NCBI GenBank assembly: GCA_964465125.1
Contig: CAYXIO010000063.1
Coordinates: 1 to 21,704, forward strand
From: CAYOHG01 sp964465125
Lineage (GTDB): Bacteria; Planctomycetota; Phycisphaerae; UBA1845; Fen-1342
Length of the DNA stretch: 21,704 nt
Direction of reading: 5' to 3'
Below are positions 21,216-21,704 of the stretch, one piece after another. The notes below the pieces were generated by a model. That model was not told the origin of the DNA. It searched no databases and saw only the letters and a program-made list of their open reading frames with translations. The position numbers and the translations under genes are program-made. How positions within the stretch are numbered: position 1 is the first letter of the stretch; the number at the start of each line of letters is the position of its first letter.

Positions 21216-21704
21216 TCAGTGCGGCGCCGAAGTCGGAGCAGCCTGCTCCGTGGGCGGCAGCACGATGACGCGCAACTGTATCGGCTGCGACGCTGGCGGG
21301 CGACCGTCCATTGGCTCGGCGAAGGGCCGGCCGAGGAGTTGGTTGAAGGTGAGGCGGAACGCCGCAAGCACACTACGGGCCTCGGCGACGAGAAAGGCGT
21401 CGTCGGCGGGGCGCGATTCGGGCGCGGAAGGAGCAGGTGCGGAGACGCCGAGGTTCACATCGTCCTCGGTGCCGGGCTCGAGCGTTTGCTTCAATCCGAC
21501 GCGATAGTCGCCACTCTCCGGCTGCTTTCGATCCATCTCCTCCAGCTCGTCTCGCCGATCGAGCGACGCGGTGGCGGCTTCGCCGGACTCGTCGCGCCGC
21601 GCCTCGCCGCTGGGCACTGCGCCGCCGACGGGCCGGCTGGCCGCTGGCGCTTCCGCCGACTCGGCGGCCCGGCCGCGCGTGCCGCGACCCCCGCCAGCGT
21701 CCCC
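21216..21704 (-). CDS. hypothetical protein, C-terminal 162 residues (runs off the right edge)
   Basis: The frame is open from its TGA at 21216 to the window edge, so only the C-terminal part is seen; an internal GTG at 21617 is not needed as a start. I do not recognise the protein. The visible part is hydrophilic, rich in Ala, Pro, Glu, Gly and Arg, with no membrane helix and a low-complexity N-terminal half. A more ordered stretch (DDAFLVAEARSVLAAFRLTF) is followed by a Pro-rich end. It lies nine bases upstream of the glycosyltransferase gene on the same strand, so the two are probably one operon. The absence of motifs means the coding assignment rests on the open frame and the coupling. 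Confidence 0.55.
   Translation of the reverse strand, partial: GDAGGGRGTRGRAAESAEAPAASRPVGGAVPSGEARRDESGEAATASLDRRDELEEMDRKQPESGDYRVGLKQTLEPGTEDDVNLGVSAPAPSAPESRPADDAFLVAEARSVLAAFRLTFNQLLGRPFAEPMDGRPPASQPIQLRVIVLPPTEQAAPTSAPH

Noticed and set aside
1..21704. Mobile elements, CRISPR arrays, phage or defence genes
   Set aside because: No transposase, integrase, terminal repeats, regular direct repeats or defence-type domains were seen, and base composition looks even across the window.

Overview
This window is GC-rich, densely coded chromosomal DNA from a bacterium, most likely a member of the Planctomycetota. That placement is an inference. It rests on an EF-G of the spirochaete/planctomycete and mitochondrial EFG1 type, a RuvA with altered functional loops, an ATP synthase c subunit with a cleavable-looking leader, an AtpB with a long His-rich tail, and a lipoprotein joining a sulfatase-fold domain to TPR repeats. 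I see no mobile element, CRISPR array, rRNA or tRNA gene, and no stretch that looks foreign.

Bases 1-4250 (minus strand) hold the promoter-proximal part of an F1Fo ATP synthase operon in the classical order: atpZ-like, a small four-helix membrane protein, atpB (a), atpE (c), atpF (b), atpH (delta) and the first 200 codons of atpA (alpha), which runs off the left edge. A good sigma70-type promoter (TTGACT-N18-TAGTAT) lies in front of it. The atpE cistron is set apart by wider intergenic gaps with strong inverted repeats on both sides, a layout that could support the high c-subunit dose the complex needs.

Bases 4300-8240 (plus strand) hold class II fumarase fumC, transcribed divergently from the ATP synthase operon, followed by a 739-residue lipoprotein with an alkaline phosphatase/sulfatase-superfamily domain and C-terminal TPR repeats. 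Its nucleophile position is Thr instead of the Cys/Ser of true sulfatases. An S41 carboxyl-terminal processing protease (8232-10460, minus) converges on it.

Bases 10460-13034 hold a divergent intergenic region with a dyad centred on a -10 box, then ruvC-ruvA-ruvB on the plus strand, the Holliday-junction resolvase and branch-migration machine. Bases 13048-15138 (minus) encode the EF-G.

Bases 15139-20423 hold a regulatory-looking gap and a two-gene RND efflux unit (periplasmic adaptor and inner-membrane pump) with no outer-membrane channel gene. Bases 20466-21704 (minus) hold a dolichyl-phosphate-glucosyltransferase-like GT2 enzyme and the end of an unrecognised hydrophilic protein.

The content is largely housekeeping. 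The main patterns of interest are stop-codon-straddling hairpins without U-tracts at all three convergent gene junctions and at the fumC end, the hairpin-bracketed atpE, the dyad over a TATAAT box, and several proteins whose canonical catalytic or functional residues are changed. I did not find convincing evidence of a wholly new system.
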